Positions 49,458-57,681 of a DNA stretch of 64,000 nucleotides are shown here, piece by piece. The translations under genes and the position numbers were made by a program. This DNA is from Sphingomicrobium marinum (GTDB lineage Bacteria; Pseudomonadota; Alphaproteobacteria; Sphingomonadales; Sphingomonadaceae). How positions within the stretch are numbered: the first letter of the stretch is position 1; each line of letters opens with the position of its first letter. Under the pieces are notes generated by a model. That model was not told the DNA's origin. It made no database searches and saw only the letters and a program-made list of their open reading frames with translations. Location of the stretch: the NCBI RefSeq assembly GCF_026157105.1, contig NZ_JANPVQ010000001.1, positions 737,501 to 801,500 of the forward strand. Reading direction: 5' to 3'.

Positions 49458-50165
49458 TCAGGCGGCCTCGGTGGCGGCCTTCTTGTCTTCTTCCTGTTCG
49501 CGCAGCACGTAGCCGCGGCCCCAGACGGTTTCGATATAATTGTCGCCGCCGCAGGCCAGGCTGAGCTTCTTGCGCAGCTTGCAGATGAAGACATCGATGA
49601 TCTTGAGTTCGGGTTCGTCCATGCCGCCGTACAGGTGGTTGAGGAACATTTCCTTGGTCAGCGTGGTGCCCTTGCGCAGCGACAGCAGCTCCAGCATCGC
49701 ATATTCCTTGCCGGTGAGGTGGACGCGGTTGCCGTCGACTTCGACCGTCTTGGCATCGAGGTTCACCGCCAGCTTGCCGGTGCGGATGACCGACTGCGAG
49801 TGGCCCTTCGAACGACGCACGATGGCGTGGATGCGGGCGACGAGTTCATCGCGGTGGAACGGCTTGGTGACATAATCGTCAGCGCCAAAGCCCAGCGCGC
49901 GGACCTTCGAATCCATTTCGCCGATGCCCGACAGGATCAGGACCGGTGTCTGCACTTTCGCGGTGCGCAATTTCTTGAGGACGTCATAGCCGTGCATGTC
50001 GGGCAGGTTGAGGTCCAGCAGGATGATGTCGTAATCATACAGCTTGCCCAGATCGAGGCCTTCTTCGCCAAGATCGGTCGTGTAGGTGTTGAAGCCTTCG
50101 GTCGACAGCATGAGCTCGATGCTCTTGGCGATCGTCGCTTCGTCTTCGATCAGCAATACTCGCAT
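49458..50165 (-). CDS. ctrA: Cell cycle response regulator CtrA
   Basis: A 235-residue OmpR-type regulator, nearly collinear with CtrA of other alphaproteobacteria. The receiver has acid pocket EDE at residues 7-9, phosphoacceptor Asp 51 ([20 protein letters not shown]), and Lys in [20 protein letters not shown]. The DNA-binding domain (about 130-225) contains [20 protein letters not shown] and [12 protein letters not shown]. It controls polarity, motility, division or DNA repair genes depending on species. Unlike Caulobacter CtrA, the C-terminus ends [11 protein letters not shown] and lacks the paired Ala-Ala degron pattern except for this terminal Ala-Ala. Confidence 0.96.
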   Translation of the reverse strand: MRVLLIEDEATIAKSIELMLSTEGFNTYTTDLGEEGLDLGKLYDYDIILLDLNLPDMHGYDVLKKLRTAKVQTPVLILSGIGEMDSKVRALGFGADDYVTKPFHRDELVARIHAIVRRSKGHSQSVIRTGKLAVNLDAKTVEVDGNRVHLTGKEYAMLELLSLRKGTTLTKEMFLNHLYGGMDEPELKIIDVFICKLRKKLSLACGGDNYIETVWGRGYVLREQEEDKKAATEAA

Positions 50166-50228
50166 ATTCCAGTCCCCCGTTTAGCGGGTGTTGGCAGCGC
50201 GTCCCTCATACTACGAAGTAAGATCGCC

Positions 50229-50340
50229 TTAACACCGTCTAAGCGTTCATTAACCATGAGATGTCTGAAGGGAAAAGGTTAACAAAGCTTGAAAGGGGTC
50301 AAAACAGGCCTTTTTCCGCCAACCGTGACTCCAAAGACTC
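50229..50340. promoter_or_regulatory. ctrA upstream region with CtrA-like boxes and two GANTC sites
   Basis: Upstream of ctrA lie CTAA-N7-TTAAC at 50239-50254 (ending in TTAACCAT) and TTAA-N7-TGAA at 50279-50293; each is one base off the CtrA consensus TTAA-N7-TTAA. Two CcrM methylation sites GACTC occur at 50327-50331 and 50336-50340, four bases apart. In Caulobacter, ctrA transcription is set by autoregulation and GANTC methylation; the same parts are here. Binding itself is inferred. Confidence 0.5.
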
Positions 50341-50390
50341 ACTTTAGTTTGGCTTGCGATTGATCGAATGGCGTGCTTTGGCGCGCCGAT

Positions 50391-51041
50391 ATGACCCTGG
50401 AAGACCGCATATTGTTCATCGATGGCGAGGTGATCGTGCTCGACAAGCCGGCCGGCTTGCCGGTCGATGCGCCGCGGCGCGGCGGCGATAGTATCGAGGC
50501 GCGGCTGCACGAACTGCTGTGCGGCTACAAGCGATTGCCGACGCCGATGCACCGGCTCGACCGAGATACGTCGGGCTGCCTCCTGTTCGCGCGGCACAAG
50601 CCGGCGCGGCAGTGGTTCCAGGCCGAGCTGGAAGCGGGGCGCATGGACAAACGCTACCTCGCGGTCGTCGGCGGCGAGGTTGCAGAAGACGGCGGCACGA
50701 TCGACATGCCATTGGGCAAGATCTCGAGCGCCGATGCGGGCTGGCGCATGACCTATGACCAGCAGGGCAAGAGCGCGGTAACCGACTGGAAGCGGCTGGC
50801 GGTGAAGGACGGCAGCAGCCTCGTGGAGTTTCGCCCCAAAACAGGCCGTACGCACCAGATCCGCGTGCACGCGCGTGAGGGACTGGGGCACGGGATCGTC
50901 GGTGATCGCGTCTACGGCTTTCCCGGCGGCCCGATGTTGCTGCATGCGCAAAGCATCGCGATTGCGCGCAAGAACGGGACGCGGCTGGAAGTCGCCGCGC
51001 CGCTGCCCGAACATTTCGAAGGGTGGACCGATGTCGCCTGA
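50391..51041 (+). CDS. RluA-family pseudouridine synthase
   Basis: A 216-residue enzyme converting uridine to pseudouridine in RNA. The catalytic Asp is in MHRLDRDTSGCLLFARH near residue 62, with KRYLAVVGGEV and TGRTHQIRVHAREGLGHGIV following. There is no S4 domain, so it is the short RluA/TruC/RsuA-like form; the target base cannot be named. I use ATG 50391; a GTG 18 bases upstream is in frame. It overlaps arfB by 11 bases. Confidence 0.88.
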   Translation: MTLEDRILFIDGEVIVLDKPAGLPVDAPRRGGDSIEARLHELLCGYKRLPTPMHRLDRDTSGCLLFARHKPARQWFQAELEAGRMDKRYLAVVGGEVAEDGGTIDMPLGKISSADAGWRMTYDQQGKSAVTDWKRLAVKDGSSLVEFRPKTGRTHQIRVHAREGLGHGIVGDRVYGFPGGPMLLHAQSIAIARKNGTRLEVAAPLPEHFEGWTDVA

Positions 51042-51435
51042 CGATCTCCCCGAAGACGCGCTCGAAGAAACCTTCCTCGCCGGCACCGGGCCGGGCGGGC
51101 AGCATGCCAACACGTCGGAGACGGGGGTACAATTGCGCGTGACGCTGGCCGCGCTCGACCTTCATCCGCGCGTCCTCAACCGGCTGCGCCATATTGCGGG
51201 ATCGAAGGTCACCAAGGATCGCAACGAGATCATCATCACCTGCAAGGCCTCGCGCAGCCGCGCCGACAATCGCGCCGAGGCGCGCCAGCGGCTTGTCGAC
51301 ATGATCGAGCGTGCCCATGTCCAGCCCAAGAAGCGCAAGAAGACCAAGCCGAGCTACGGCGCGCGGCAGCGGCGCATGGACAAGAAAACCAAGCGTGGTC
51401 AGAAGAAGGCACTGCGCGGCAAGGTGGATTACTGA
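51031..51435 (+). CDS. arfB: Alternative ribosome rescue factor ArfB-like peptidyl hydrolase
   Basis: A 134-residue release-factor-like protein. The catalytic GGQ motif is in GTGPGGQHANTSETGVQLR (near residue 24), and the basic C-terminal tail (QPKKRKKTKPSYGARQRRMD onward, about 50 residues) is the part that enters the empty mRNA channel of a stalled ribosome in ArfB. It frees the nascent chain from nonstop complexes. The gene overlaps rluA-like upstream and the fRMsr gene downstream (one base). Confidence 0.9.
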   Translation: MSPDDLPEDALEETFLAGTGPGGQHANTSETGVQLRVTLAALDLHPRVLNRLRHIAGSKVTKDRNEIIITCKASRSRADNRAEARQRLVDMIERAHVQPKKRKKTKPSYGARQRRMDKKTKRGQKKALRGKVDY

Positions 51436-51914
51436 TGTACGACTTCAAGATCGATGGCGCGACCAAGGCGCAGATGTATGACGACCTTGCCTCGGCGCTG
51501 AAGGGGCTGGTGCACGGCGAGCCCGATCCCATTGCCAACATGGCCAATGCCGCAGCGCTGCTGTGGGAAGCGATGCCCGACATCAATTGGGCCGGTTTCT
51601 ATCGCAACGTCGACGGTGAACTGGTGCTCGGGCCCTTCCAGGGGCGCCCCGCCTGCATCCGCATCAAGTTTGGCGACGGTGTCTGCGGCGCGGCGGCGGC
51701 AACGCGCGAGACGCAGTTGGTCGAGGACGTCCACGCCTTCCCCGGGCACATCGCCTGCGATGCAGCAAGCGAAAGCGAAGTCGTGGTGCCGCTGATCAAG
51801 GATGGCGAGCTGCTTGGCGTGCTCGACATCGACAGCCCGAGCAAGGCGCGCTTCGATGCCGAGGACAAGAAGGGCTGCGAACGGCTCGCCGCGATCCTCG
51901 TCGAGGCGCTCTAG
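51435..51914 (+). CDS. msrC: Free methionine-(R)-sulfoxide reductase, GAF domain
   Basis: A 159-residue single GAF protein of the fRMsr family, reducing free methionine-R-sulfoxide. Conserved Cys residues are in GRPACIRIKFGDGVCGAAAA and HIACDAASESEVVVPL, which fits the three-Cys catalytic set. The signature NWAGFYRNVDGELVLGPFQG is also present. It starts on the arfB stop. Together with rluA and arfB it makes a small translation/protein-damage operon. It overlaps the convergent uspA-like gene by four bases. Confidence 0.9.
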   Translation: MYDFKIDGATKAQMYDDLASALKGLVHGEPDPIANMANAAALLWEAMPDINWAGFYRNVDGELVLGPFQGRPACIRIKFGDGVCGAAAATRETQLVEDVHAFPGHIACDAASESEVVVPLIKDGELLGVLDIDSPSKARFDAEDKKGCERLAAILVEAL

Positions 51915-52369
51915 CTCAATTCCTCGAGACGCTCGTCGGTGAGACCGCCCGGGACGAGCAGGACGGGGCAGGGAAGGTCGCCCGCGCCCTCGCCGGTGAA
52001 GTGCTTGACGATCGGACCTGGATTACTGCCCGGCGCTGCCCCCAGTACCAGCGCCGCCACGTCTTCGCGCTCGTTAATCTCGGCGGCGATGACTTTCACC
52101 GCTTCGCCCTGCTTGACCGTGATGGTCGGCTTGATGCCCGTCGCATCGATGATTTCCTGGACGCTGGCAGCGATCATCGCTTCGACGCGCAGCCGCTCTT
52201 CCTCCTCCATCGCCGCCTGCACCCCGCCCCATGCGGCAAAATCCTGGCGCTCTCCGATGGCGAGGATTTCGACGCCGCGATCGGTCTTTTGCGCCCGCAG
52301 CGCGGCAAATCGCAGCGCGACTTTGGCCTCGGGCGCCTCGGTGACGATCACCAGATAGGTTTGCGACAT
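51911..52369 (-). CDS. Universal stress protein (UspA family)
   Basis: A 152-residue single Usp domain: VIVTEAPEAKVALRFAALRA at the start, and VKVIAAEINEREDVAALVLG followed by a glycine-rich G-x2-G-x9-G-S/T-like nucleotide loop (GAAPGSNPGPIVKHFTGEGA) near the end. The unusual ending PCPVLLVPGGLTDERLEEL is family-like. Function beyond stress association is unknown. Its start is divergent from the pdhC promoter region (125 bases). Confidence 0.85.
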   Translation of the reverse strand: MSQTYLVIVTEAPEAKVALRFAALRAQKTDRGVEILAIGERQDFAAWGGVQAAMEEEERLRVEAMIAASVQEIIDATGIKPTITVKQGEAVKVIAAEINEREDVAALVLGAAPGSNPGPIVKHFTGEGAGDLPCPVLLVPGGLTDERLEELS

Positions 52370-52494
52370 CGCATCCTCTCCTCAAAGGAAGCGCGACGCT
52401 GCGCGAAAGCTTCCCGCTTGGCAAGGCATGAAGCCCTTGACCGCGCCCGCGCGTTACGGTTGGAGAGCCTGACGTTTTTGCAATGGAGTGCTGA

Positions 52495-53802
52495 ATGCCG
52501 ACCGAACTCAAGATGCCTGCCCTGTCGCCGACGATGGAGGAAGGCACGCTGGCCAAGTGGCTGGTCAAGGAAGGCGACGCGATCAACTCGGGCGACATCA
52601 TCGCCGAGATCGAGACCGACAAGGCGACGATGGAGTTCGAAGCGGTCGACGAAGGCACGCTCCTCAAGATTCTGGTCGACGAAGGCACCGACAATGTTGC
52701 GGTCGGCACCGTGATCGCGATGATCGGCGAAGAAGGCGAAGAAGTCGGCGACGTGAGCGCCGCGCCCGAACCCGCCAAGGAAGAGCCCAAGGAAGAGGCA
52801 CCTGCCAAGGCCGACAAGGGATATGGCCGCGACGAGGCGCCCAAGCCCGACACCAAGGCCGTCCCTGCCGAAGCTGAAGGCGTGAAAGCTCCGCCCGCGC
52901 CGGTTAAAGACGGCGAACGTGTCAAGGCTTCGCCGCTAGCGCGCCGCCTTGCCGAAGCGCAGGGCATCGATCTTACCAGCATCAAGGGCAGTGGGCCGGG
53001 CGGCCGCATCGTGCGCGCCGATCTTGGCAAGGGTGCCGGCGGTGCCGCTGCCGCGCCCGCCGCCAGCACTGCTGCGCCGACGCCGCAGGTGGCAAGCGTC
53101 GATCCGGGCGATATTCCGCACGAGGTCGAAAAGCTGTCGAACATGCGCAAGACCATCGCGCGCCGCCTGACCGAATCGAAGCAGCAGGTCCCGCACATCT
53201 ACCTCACGGTCGACATCAATCTCGACAAGCTGTTGAAGCTGCGCAGCGAGATGAATGCGGGTCTAGAGGCGCGCGGCGTCAAGCTGTCGGTGAACGACCT
53301 GCTGATCAAGGCGCTCGCGGTTGCGCTGATGGAAGTGCCCGAATGCAATGTCAGCTTCGGCGATGGCGAGCTGATCAAGTATCAACGCGCCGACATTTCG
53401 GTCGCGGTGAGCATTCCGAACGGGCTCATCACCCCGATTATCGCGGGTGCCAACGACAAGTCATTGAGCAAGATCTCGACCGAGATGAAGGAGCTCGCCG
53501 AGCGCGCCAAGGAAGGCAAATTGCAGCCGCACGAATATCAGGGCGGCACCGCGAGCCTTTCGAACATGGGCATGTTCGGCATCAAGCAGTTCGACGCCGT
53601 CATCAACCCGCCCCAGGCGATGATCATGGCGATCAGCGCGGGCGAAAAGCGGCCCTATGTCGTCGACGACAGCCTGCAGATCGCGACCGTGATGAGCGCC
53701 ACCGGCAGCTTCGACCACCGCGCCATCGACGGGGCCGACGGCGCCAGGCTGATGAAGGTGTTCAAGCAGCTCGTCGAAAACCCGCTGGGTATGGTGGCAT
53801 AG
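52495..53802 (+). CDS. pdhC: Pyruvate dehydrogenase E2, dihydrolipoyl acetyltransferase
   Basis: A 435-residue E2 with a single lipoyl domain at about 1-78 (modified Lys in [18 protein letters not shown]), a peripheral subunit-binding domain ([20 protein letters not shown]), and the catalytic domain ending in [19 protein letters not shown]. The N-terminus [20 protein letters not shown] identifies it as pyruvate rather than oxoglutarate E2. pdhA and pdhB are not adjacent. The matching lpd is at 55790-57205, separated by four small genes. Confidence 0.95.
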   Translation: MPTELKMPALSPTMEEGTLAKWLVKEGDAINSGDIIAEIETDKATMEFEAVDEGTLLKILVDEGTDNVAVGTVIAMIGEEGEEVGDVSAAPEPAKEEPKEEAPAKADKGYGRDEAPKPDTKAVPAEAEGVKAPPAPVKDGERVKASPLARRLAEAQGIDLTSIKGSGPGGRIVRADLGKGAGGAAAAPAASTAAPTPQVASVDPGDIPHEVEKLSNMRKTIARRLTESKQQVPHIYLTVDINLDKLLKLRSEMNAGLEARGVKLSVNDLLIKALAVALMEVPECNVSFGDGELIKYQRADISVAVSIPNGLITPIIAGANDKSLSKISTEMKELAERAKEGKLQPHEYQGGTASLSNMGMFGIKQFDAVINPPQAMIMAISAGEKRPYVVDDSLQIATVMSATGSFDHRAIDGADGARLMKVFKQLVENPLGMVA

Positions 53803-53894
53803 GGGCCAATTGGTCCGGAGGCGCGTTTCTGTTAACCTCGTAATATGCTTTCGTCCTCACGCTAGAAGGACGGAAGCTGAAGGGGGATGACACG

Positions 53895-54110
53895 ATGAAA
53901 TGGTTCACGGCCATATTGATCGGCGCTCTGATTGCCTTCGTCCTGCCGCTGGCGTTTGGCGGCCTGGGCGGACCATGGCGCGAAAGCTGGGCGGGCGTCG
54001 GCACGATTGCGCCAATACCCAATAACCCGGGGCTGCTCTTTTCCATTCCTGCTTTCCTGATTTCCTCGTTCGGGCTGCGCATGTTCTTCAACTGGCATAG
54101 CGGGGGCTGA
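53895..54110 (+). CDS. Small two-helix membrane protein
   Basis: A 71-residue hydrophobic protein. Predicted helices are at about 5-24 (FTAILIGALIAFVLPLAFG) and 47-66 (LLFSIPAFLISSFGLRMFFN), with a Gly/Pro/Trp-rich loop between. The ATG follows GGGGGAT. I do not recognise a family. The genes after it continue on the same strand with short gaps, so it may be part of one transcript from pdhC to lpd. Confidence 0.62.
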   Translation: MKWFTAILIGALIAFVLPLAFGGLGGPWRESWAGVGTIAPIPNNPGLLFSIPAFLISSFGLRMFFNWHSGG

Positions 54111-54116
54111 GGGCGG

Positions 54117-54485
54117 GTGAGCGAGGCACCGCTGATCCGCGTCACGGCGATGCCGAGCGACACCAATCCCTATGGCGGGATTTTTGGCGGCTGGCTGATG
54201 AGCCAGATGGCGTTGGCGGCGGGCTCGCTCGCCTCGCGCCATTCGAAGGGCAAGGCGGTCGTGGTCGCCGCCAGCGATCTCGAGTTTCCGGGCGCGATGG
54301 AAGTCGGCGACGAACTGAGCGTCTATGCCGAGATGGTGCGCGAAGGCACGACCTCTATGACGATCCGCGCCACCGCCGTCGGCCGCGAACGCGACGGCGA
54401 GAAAGAACAGCAAGTGGCCAGCGGGGTCTTTACATTCGTCGCGGTCAATGCAGACAATTCGAAGAGGCGTATCGCGGGGGAGTAA
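54117..54485 (+). CDS. YciA-type acyl-CoA thioesterase
   Basis: A 122-residue hotdog thioesterase, YciA/BFIT-like. The signature TNPYGGIFGGWLMSQMALAA (active-site Asn, then GG-x2-GG-W) is followed by VVVAASDLEFPGAMEVGDE. It should hydrolyse short- to medium-chain acyl-CoA. The GTG start follows GGGCGG six bases after the upstream gene's stop. Located in a pyruvate dehydrogenase cluster, it may limit build-up of acyl-CoA, but that is inference. Confidence 0.88.
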   Translation: MSEAPLIRVTAMPSDTNPYGGIFGGWLMSQMALAAGSLASRHSKGKAVVVAASDLEFPGAMEVGDELSVYAEMVREGTTSMTIRATAVGRERDGEKEQQVASGVFTFVAVNADNSKRRIAGE

Positions 54486-54489
54486 TTCA

Positions 54490-54924
54490 TTGCCATTGTT
54501 GTTGGCACGCATTGTCGTAAGCGTGATCCTCTTTTGCGCGCCATTCGTGCTGTTCGTCTTTCTGAGCGCTAATCCCGATAACGCCCTGATCTTGATCTTT
54601 CCATTCTTCGGCGCTGTCCCGGCCATTCTGGCCGCCATTGTCCTGTTCGTGCCCGCCGAGGCGCTGCTCGATCGCCTTGGCATGCCAAGACTGAAGAACG
54701 TCGTTGTTCCGCTCATCGGGGCGTTCATTGGCACCATTGCGATGGTCGTAATCGGGTTCGCCACAGACAGCCTCTGGGTGTTGGCACGTAACATCAGCCA
54801 ACAGCCGGAAGCATTCTGGGGCGTGATGGCCGTGTGGGGGGTGCTGGGCGTCGTCTGGGGACTAGTCTGGCGTATGACCGAATGGATGGCCAACAAGTGG
54901 CTTCCCGTGCGCGGCGCCCGCTAG
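54490..54924 (+). CDS. Uncharacterised four-helix membrane protein (TTG start)
   Basis: A 144-residue integral membrane protein with four predicted helices, including VVSVILFCAPFVLFVFLSA and AVPAILAAIVLFVPAEALLD. I choose the TTG at 54490 because GGGGGAG lies seven bases upstream; the next ATG candidates are internal. The stop is one base before the ATG of the next membrane gene, so the pair is coupled. No family recognised. The stretch is more AT-rich than pdhC and lpd on either side. Confidence 0.55.
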   Translation: MPLLLARIVVSVILFCAPFVLFVFLSANPDNALILIFPFFGAVPAILAAIVLFVPAEALLDRLGMPRLKNVVVPLIGAFIGTIAMVVIGFATDSLWVLARNISQQPEAFWGVMAVWGVLGVVWGLVWRMTEWMANKWLPVRGAR

Positions 54925-54925
54925 G

Positions 54926-55777
54926 ATGCCAGCAAACCTTTTTGGTGGTGCGGGAACGGTCGGGCTGATCGTCACGACCGCCTATTTTGTATACGTTGGC
55001 GGGGCGACCCTAATCTATGTCGCCGGCGGGCTTATCGCCAAGGCAAAGGGCATCTCCAAACGCAGGTCGGTTATCAGTGACGCTATTATCGGTGTCGGCG
55101 TGTTGCTGGCCATGCCGGCGGCTCTTGTCGCGGCGCTTTCGGTGCCCTTGACGGCGGCATTGCTTGCCATTCCGGTTTCCACGGCAGGGTGGGTGCTGAT
55201 CCTTGTTTTTTGCGCCTTCCTGCTTTGGCGGACGACCAAGAAATCCTCGCACGGTGCGGAGGGATGTACCAAGCTGATCGGCATCGCGATGCTCGGCTAT
55301 GCCGTCGTCTGGGCCGCGACCGCGCTCGCGCTCGGACCGGAAACGCGGGTCTTGGTCGATCTCGCGTCGGTAGCAACCGATGCTGCTGCCCCGAGCGTGG
55401 AGCAGGCCGGTAGAGAGCTTTTGCGTGCACTGCTGGTCGCGTTGCCGTTCTGGCTGATGCTCATGATGCTGTCAGAGGCAGAGAGTCCGGTTTTTGCTTT
55501 CGGATTTGCGCTTTTCATTGCGGTTGTTGCCAGTGTCACACTGGGGCCCGTCGAGCGTGGTTTCGCCGCCTCCATCCTGCCTGAAAGCGACTGGCTACGC
55601 TTTCCGATAACGGGGCTGGCGACGGGTTTCATGATGAGTTGGCCATCCCTCTTTTTCACCGTCATCAACAAGAAGCCAAGGCGCGACTGGACCAAATATC
55701 GTCGATCCGCGACGGTCACGCTTATTCTCGGCCTCTTGCTTGGCTTGTTGTGGGCGGTTACGCGGCTCCTGTTCTAA
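54926..55777 (+). CDS. Uncharacterised multi-pass membrane protein
   Basis: A 283-residue protein with about eight predicted helices, for example GLIVTTAYFVYVGGATLIYV, VLILVFCAFLLWRTTKKS and LFIAVVASVTLGPVERGF. Short hydrophilic loops contain no recognised motif. The ATG follows the previous stop by one base, TAGGATG. It ends 12 bases before lpd, whose ribosome site lies in that gap. Possible partner of the preceding membrane protein; function unknown. Confidence 0.65.
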   Translation: MPANLFGGAGTVGLIVTTAYFVYVGGATLIYVAGGLIAKAKGISKRRSVISDAIIGVGVLLAMPAALVAALSVPLTAALLAIPVSTAGWVLILVFCAFLLWRTTKKSSHGAEGCTKLIGIAMLGYAVVWAATALALGPETRVLVDLASVATDAAAPSVEQAGRELLRALLVALPFWLMLMMLSEAESPVFAFGFALFIAVVASVTLGPVERGFAASILPESDWLRFPITGLATGFMMSWPSLFFTVINKKPRRDWTKYRRSATVTLILGLLLGLLWAVTRLLF

Positions 55778-55789
55778 CGGAGGAATTTG

Positions 55790-57205
55790 ATGGCCAACGC
55801 TTACGATCTCATTGTTCTGGGCTCGGGCCCCGGTGGTTATGTCGCGGCGATCCGCGCGTCGCAGCTGGGCATGAAGACCGCAATCGTCGAACGTGAGAAT
55901 TTGGGCGGCATCTGCCTCAACTGGGGCTGCATTCCGACCAAGGCGCTGCTGCGCTCGGGCGAGATCATGCATCACATGCAGCATGCCGAGAAATTCGGGC
56001 TGAAGGCCGAAGGGGTGGGCATGGACCTGGACAAGGTCGTGGCGCGCAGCCGCGCCGTCGCCAAGCAATTGAACCAGGGCGTCACCGGCCTGATGAAGAA
56101 GAACAAGATCGACGTGCATATGGGCACCGGCCACATCGACGGCGCGGGCAAGATGACGGTGACCGACGACAAGGGCAAAAAGACCCAGCTCACCGCCAAG
56201 AACATCATCATCGCCACGGGCGCACGCGCGCGCGACCTGCCCTTTGCCAAGACCGATGGCGACAAGATCTGGACCTATCGCCACGCGATGGTGCCATCAG
56301 AAATGCCCAAGGACCTGCTGGTCATCGGCTCGGGCGCGATCGGGATCGAGTTTGCAAGCTTTTACAATGACATGGGCGCCAACGTGACGGTGGTCGAGAT
56401 GCTCGACCGCATCGTGCCGGTCGAGGATGACGACATCTCGGCTGAACTCGCCAAGAGCCTCAAGAAGCAGGGCATGAACATCATGGCGGGCGCGGGCGTC
56501 GAGAGCCTTAAGGCAGACAAGAAGGGCGTCACCGCCAAGATCAAGGACGCCAAGGGCAAGGTCGAGGAGAAGACCTTCAGCCACTGCATCGTTGCCATCG
56601 GTATCGTCCCCAACACCGAGAATATCGGCATCGACAAGCTGGGCGTGAAGATGACCAAGGGTCATATCGATACCGACGCCATGTGCCGCACCAATGTGAA
56701 GGGCATTTGGGCGATCGGCGATGTCACCGCGCCGCCCTGGCTCGCGCACAAGGCCAGCCACGAGGGCATCATCTGCGTCGAGGCGATTGCGCAGGAAAAC
56801 GGCAACAAGGACGTCCACCCGCACGCCATGGACGTGAAGAACATTCCAGGCTGCACCTACTGCCACCCGCAGGTCGCCAGCGTCGGCCTGACCGAAGCCA
56901 AGGCCAAAGAAGCCGGGCACAAGGTGAAGGTCGGCAAGTTCCCCTTCATCGGGAATGGCAAGGCGATCGCGCTGGGCGAGACCGAAGGCTTCATCAAGAC
57001 CGTCTTCGATGCGGAAACGGGCGAACTGCTCGGCGCGCACATGATCGGCGCGGAAGTCACCGAGCTTATCCAGGGCTACACGGTCGGCAAGCAGGCCGAG
57101 CTGGTCGAGCAGGACTTCATGAACACCGTATTCCCGCACCCGACCTTGAGCGAAATGATGCACGAAAGCGTGCTGGCGGCCTACGGTCGGGTGCTGCACA
57201 TCTGA
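55790..57205 (+). CDS. lpd: Dihydrolipoyl dehydrogenase (pyruvate dehydrogenase E3)
   Basis: A 471-residue E3. FAD site YDLIVLGSGPGGYVAAIRAS, redox disulfide GGICLNWGCIPTKALL, NAD site LLVIGSGAIGIEFASFYNDM and the C-terminal catalytic pair in FPHPTLSEMMHES. The ATG at 55790 follows GGAGG by six bases; the in-frame TTG just before it is not preferred. Its location after pdhC suggests service in pyruvate dehydrogenase. It differs clearly from the lpd at 27438. Confidence 0.95.
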   Translation: MANAYDLIVLGSGPGGYVAAIRASQLGMKTAIVERENLGGICLNWGCIPTKALLRSGEIMHHMQHAEKFGLKAEGVGMDLDKVVARSRAVAKQLNQGVTGLMKKNKIDVHMGTGHIDGAGKMTVTDDKGKKTQLTAKNIIIATGARARDLPFAKTDGDKIWTYRHAMVPSEMPKDLLVIGSGAIGIEFASFYNDMGANVTVVEMLDRIVPVEDDDISAELAKSLKKQGMNIMAGAGVESLKADKKGVTAKIKDAKGKVEEKTFSHCIVAIGIVPNTENIGIDKLGVKMTKGHIDTDAMCRTNVKGIWAIGDVTAPPWLAHKASHEGIICVEAIAQENGNKDVHPHAMDVKNIPGCTYCHPQVASVGLTEAKAKEAGHKVKVGKFPFIGNGKAIALGETEGFIKTVFDAETGELLGAHMIGAEVTELIQGYTVGKQAELVEQDFMNTVFPHPTLSEMMHESVLAAYGRVLHI

Positions 57206-57251
57206 GCCGCCGGTAACGGGTCTTCAAGCATTGTACGGTAGAGCGGGACGC

Positions 57252-57626
57252 ATGTTCGAACCGCTCGTCCGGATGATCCGCGGGATCGGGACGACGATGG
57301 CCGTTATGGTCATCGTCGGTATCGTCATGCTCGCGTTCGGCTTTGGCGAGAGCATCCTGGGCAAGATGCTGGGCGGCTCCGCCATCGCGTTACTGCTCTT
57401 CGTGCGCCATGCCGGGGCGGGGCGTTTCCACGCCAAGGTCGACACCATCGTGCAGGACAAGGCGCAATCGATTTTCGGCAGCATGGGCGAACCGTTGCCC
57501 AAGCAAGGCGACTTCGATGCCGACAAGGCCTTCGCGCGCTACATGAAGAAACGCGAAGCTGGCCTCACCGATCCGCCGCCGCCCGATGTCGGTGCTATCC
57601 GGCAGTTCGGACGCAAGCGGCAATAG
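57252..57626 (+). CDS. Uncharacterised small membrane-anchored protein
   Basis: A 124-residue protein with two close hydrophobic segments at about 14-31 (GTTMAVMVIVGIVMLAFGF) and 39-53 (GGSAIALLLFVRHAGAG), then a hydrophilic C-terminus rich in Lys, Arg, Asp and Pro (RYMKKREAGLTDPPPPDVGA). I place the start at ATG 57252, after GCGGGA; a TTG at 57231 would add seven residues. No family recognised. Confidence 0.6.
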   Translation: MFEPLVRMIRGIGTTMAVMVIVGIVMLAFGFGESILGKMLGGSAIALLLFVRHAGAGRFHAKVDTIVQDKAQSIFGSMGEPLPKQGDFDADKAFARYMKKREAGLTDPPPPDVGAIRQFGRKRQ

Positions 57627-57681
57627 CTTGCCGTTTCCCCGCGCCGCGCTAACGTGCCCGGCAGTCACAGGGGAAAAATGC

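Noticed and set aside
54001..55777. A transporter or defence cassette between pdhC and lpd
   Set aside because: The membrane proteins have no ATPase, nuclease or toxin motif, and the thioesterase is an ordinary YciA-type enzyme.
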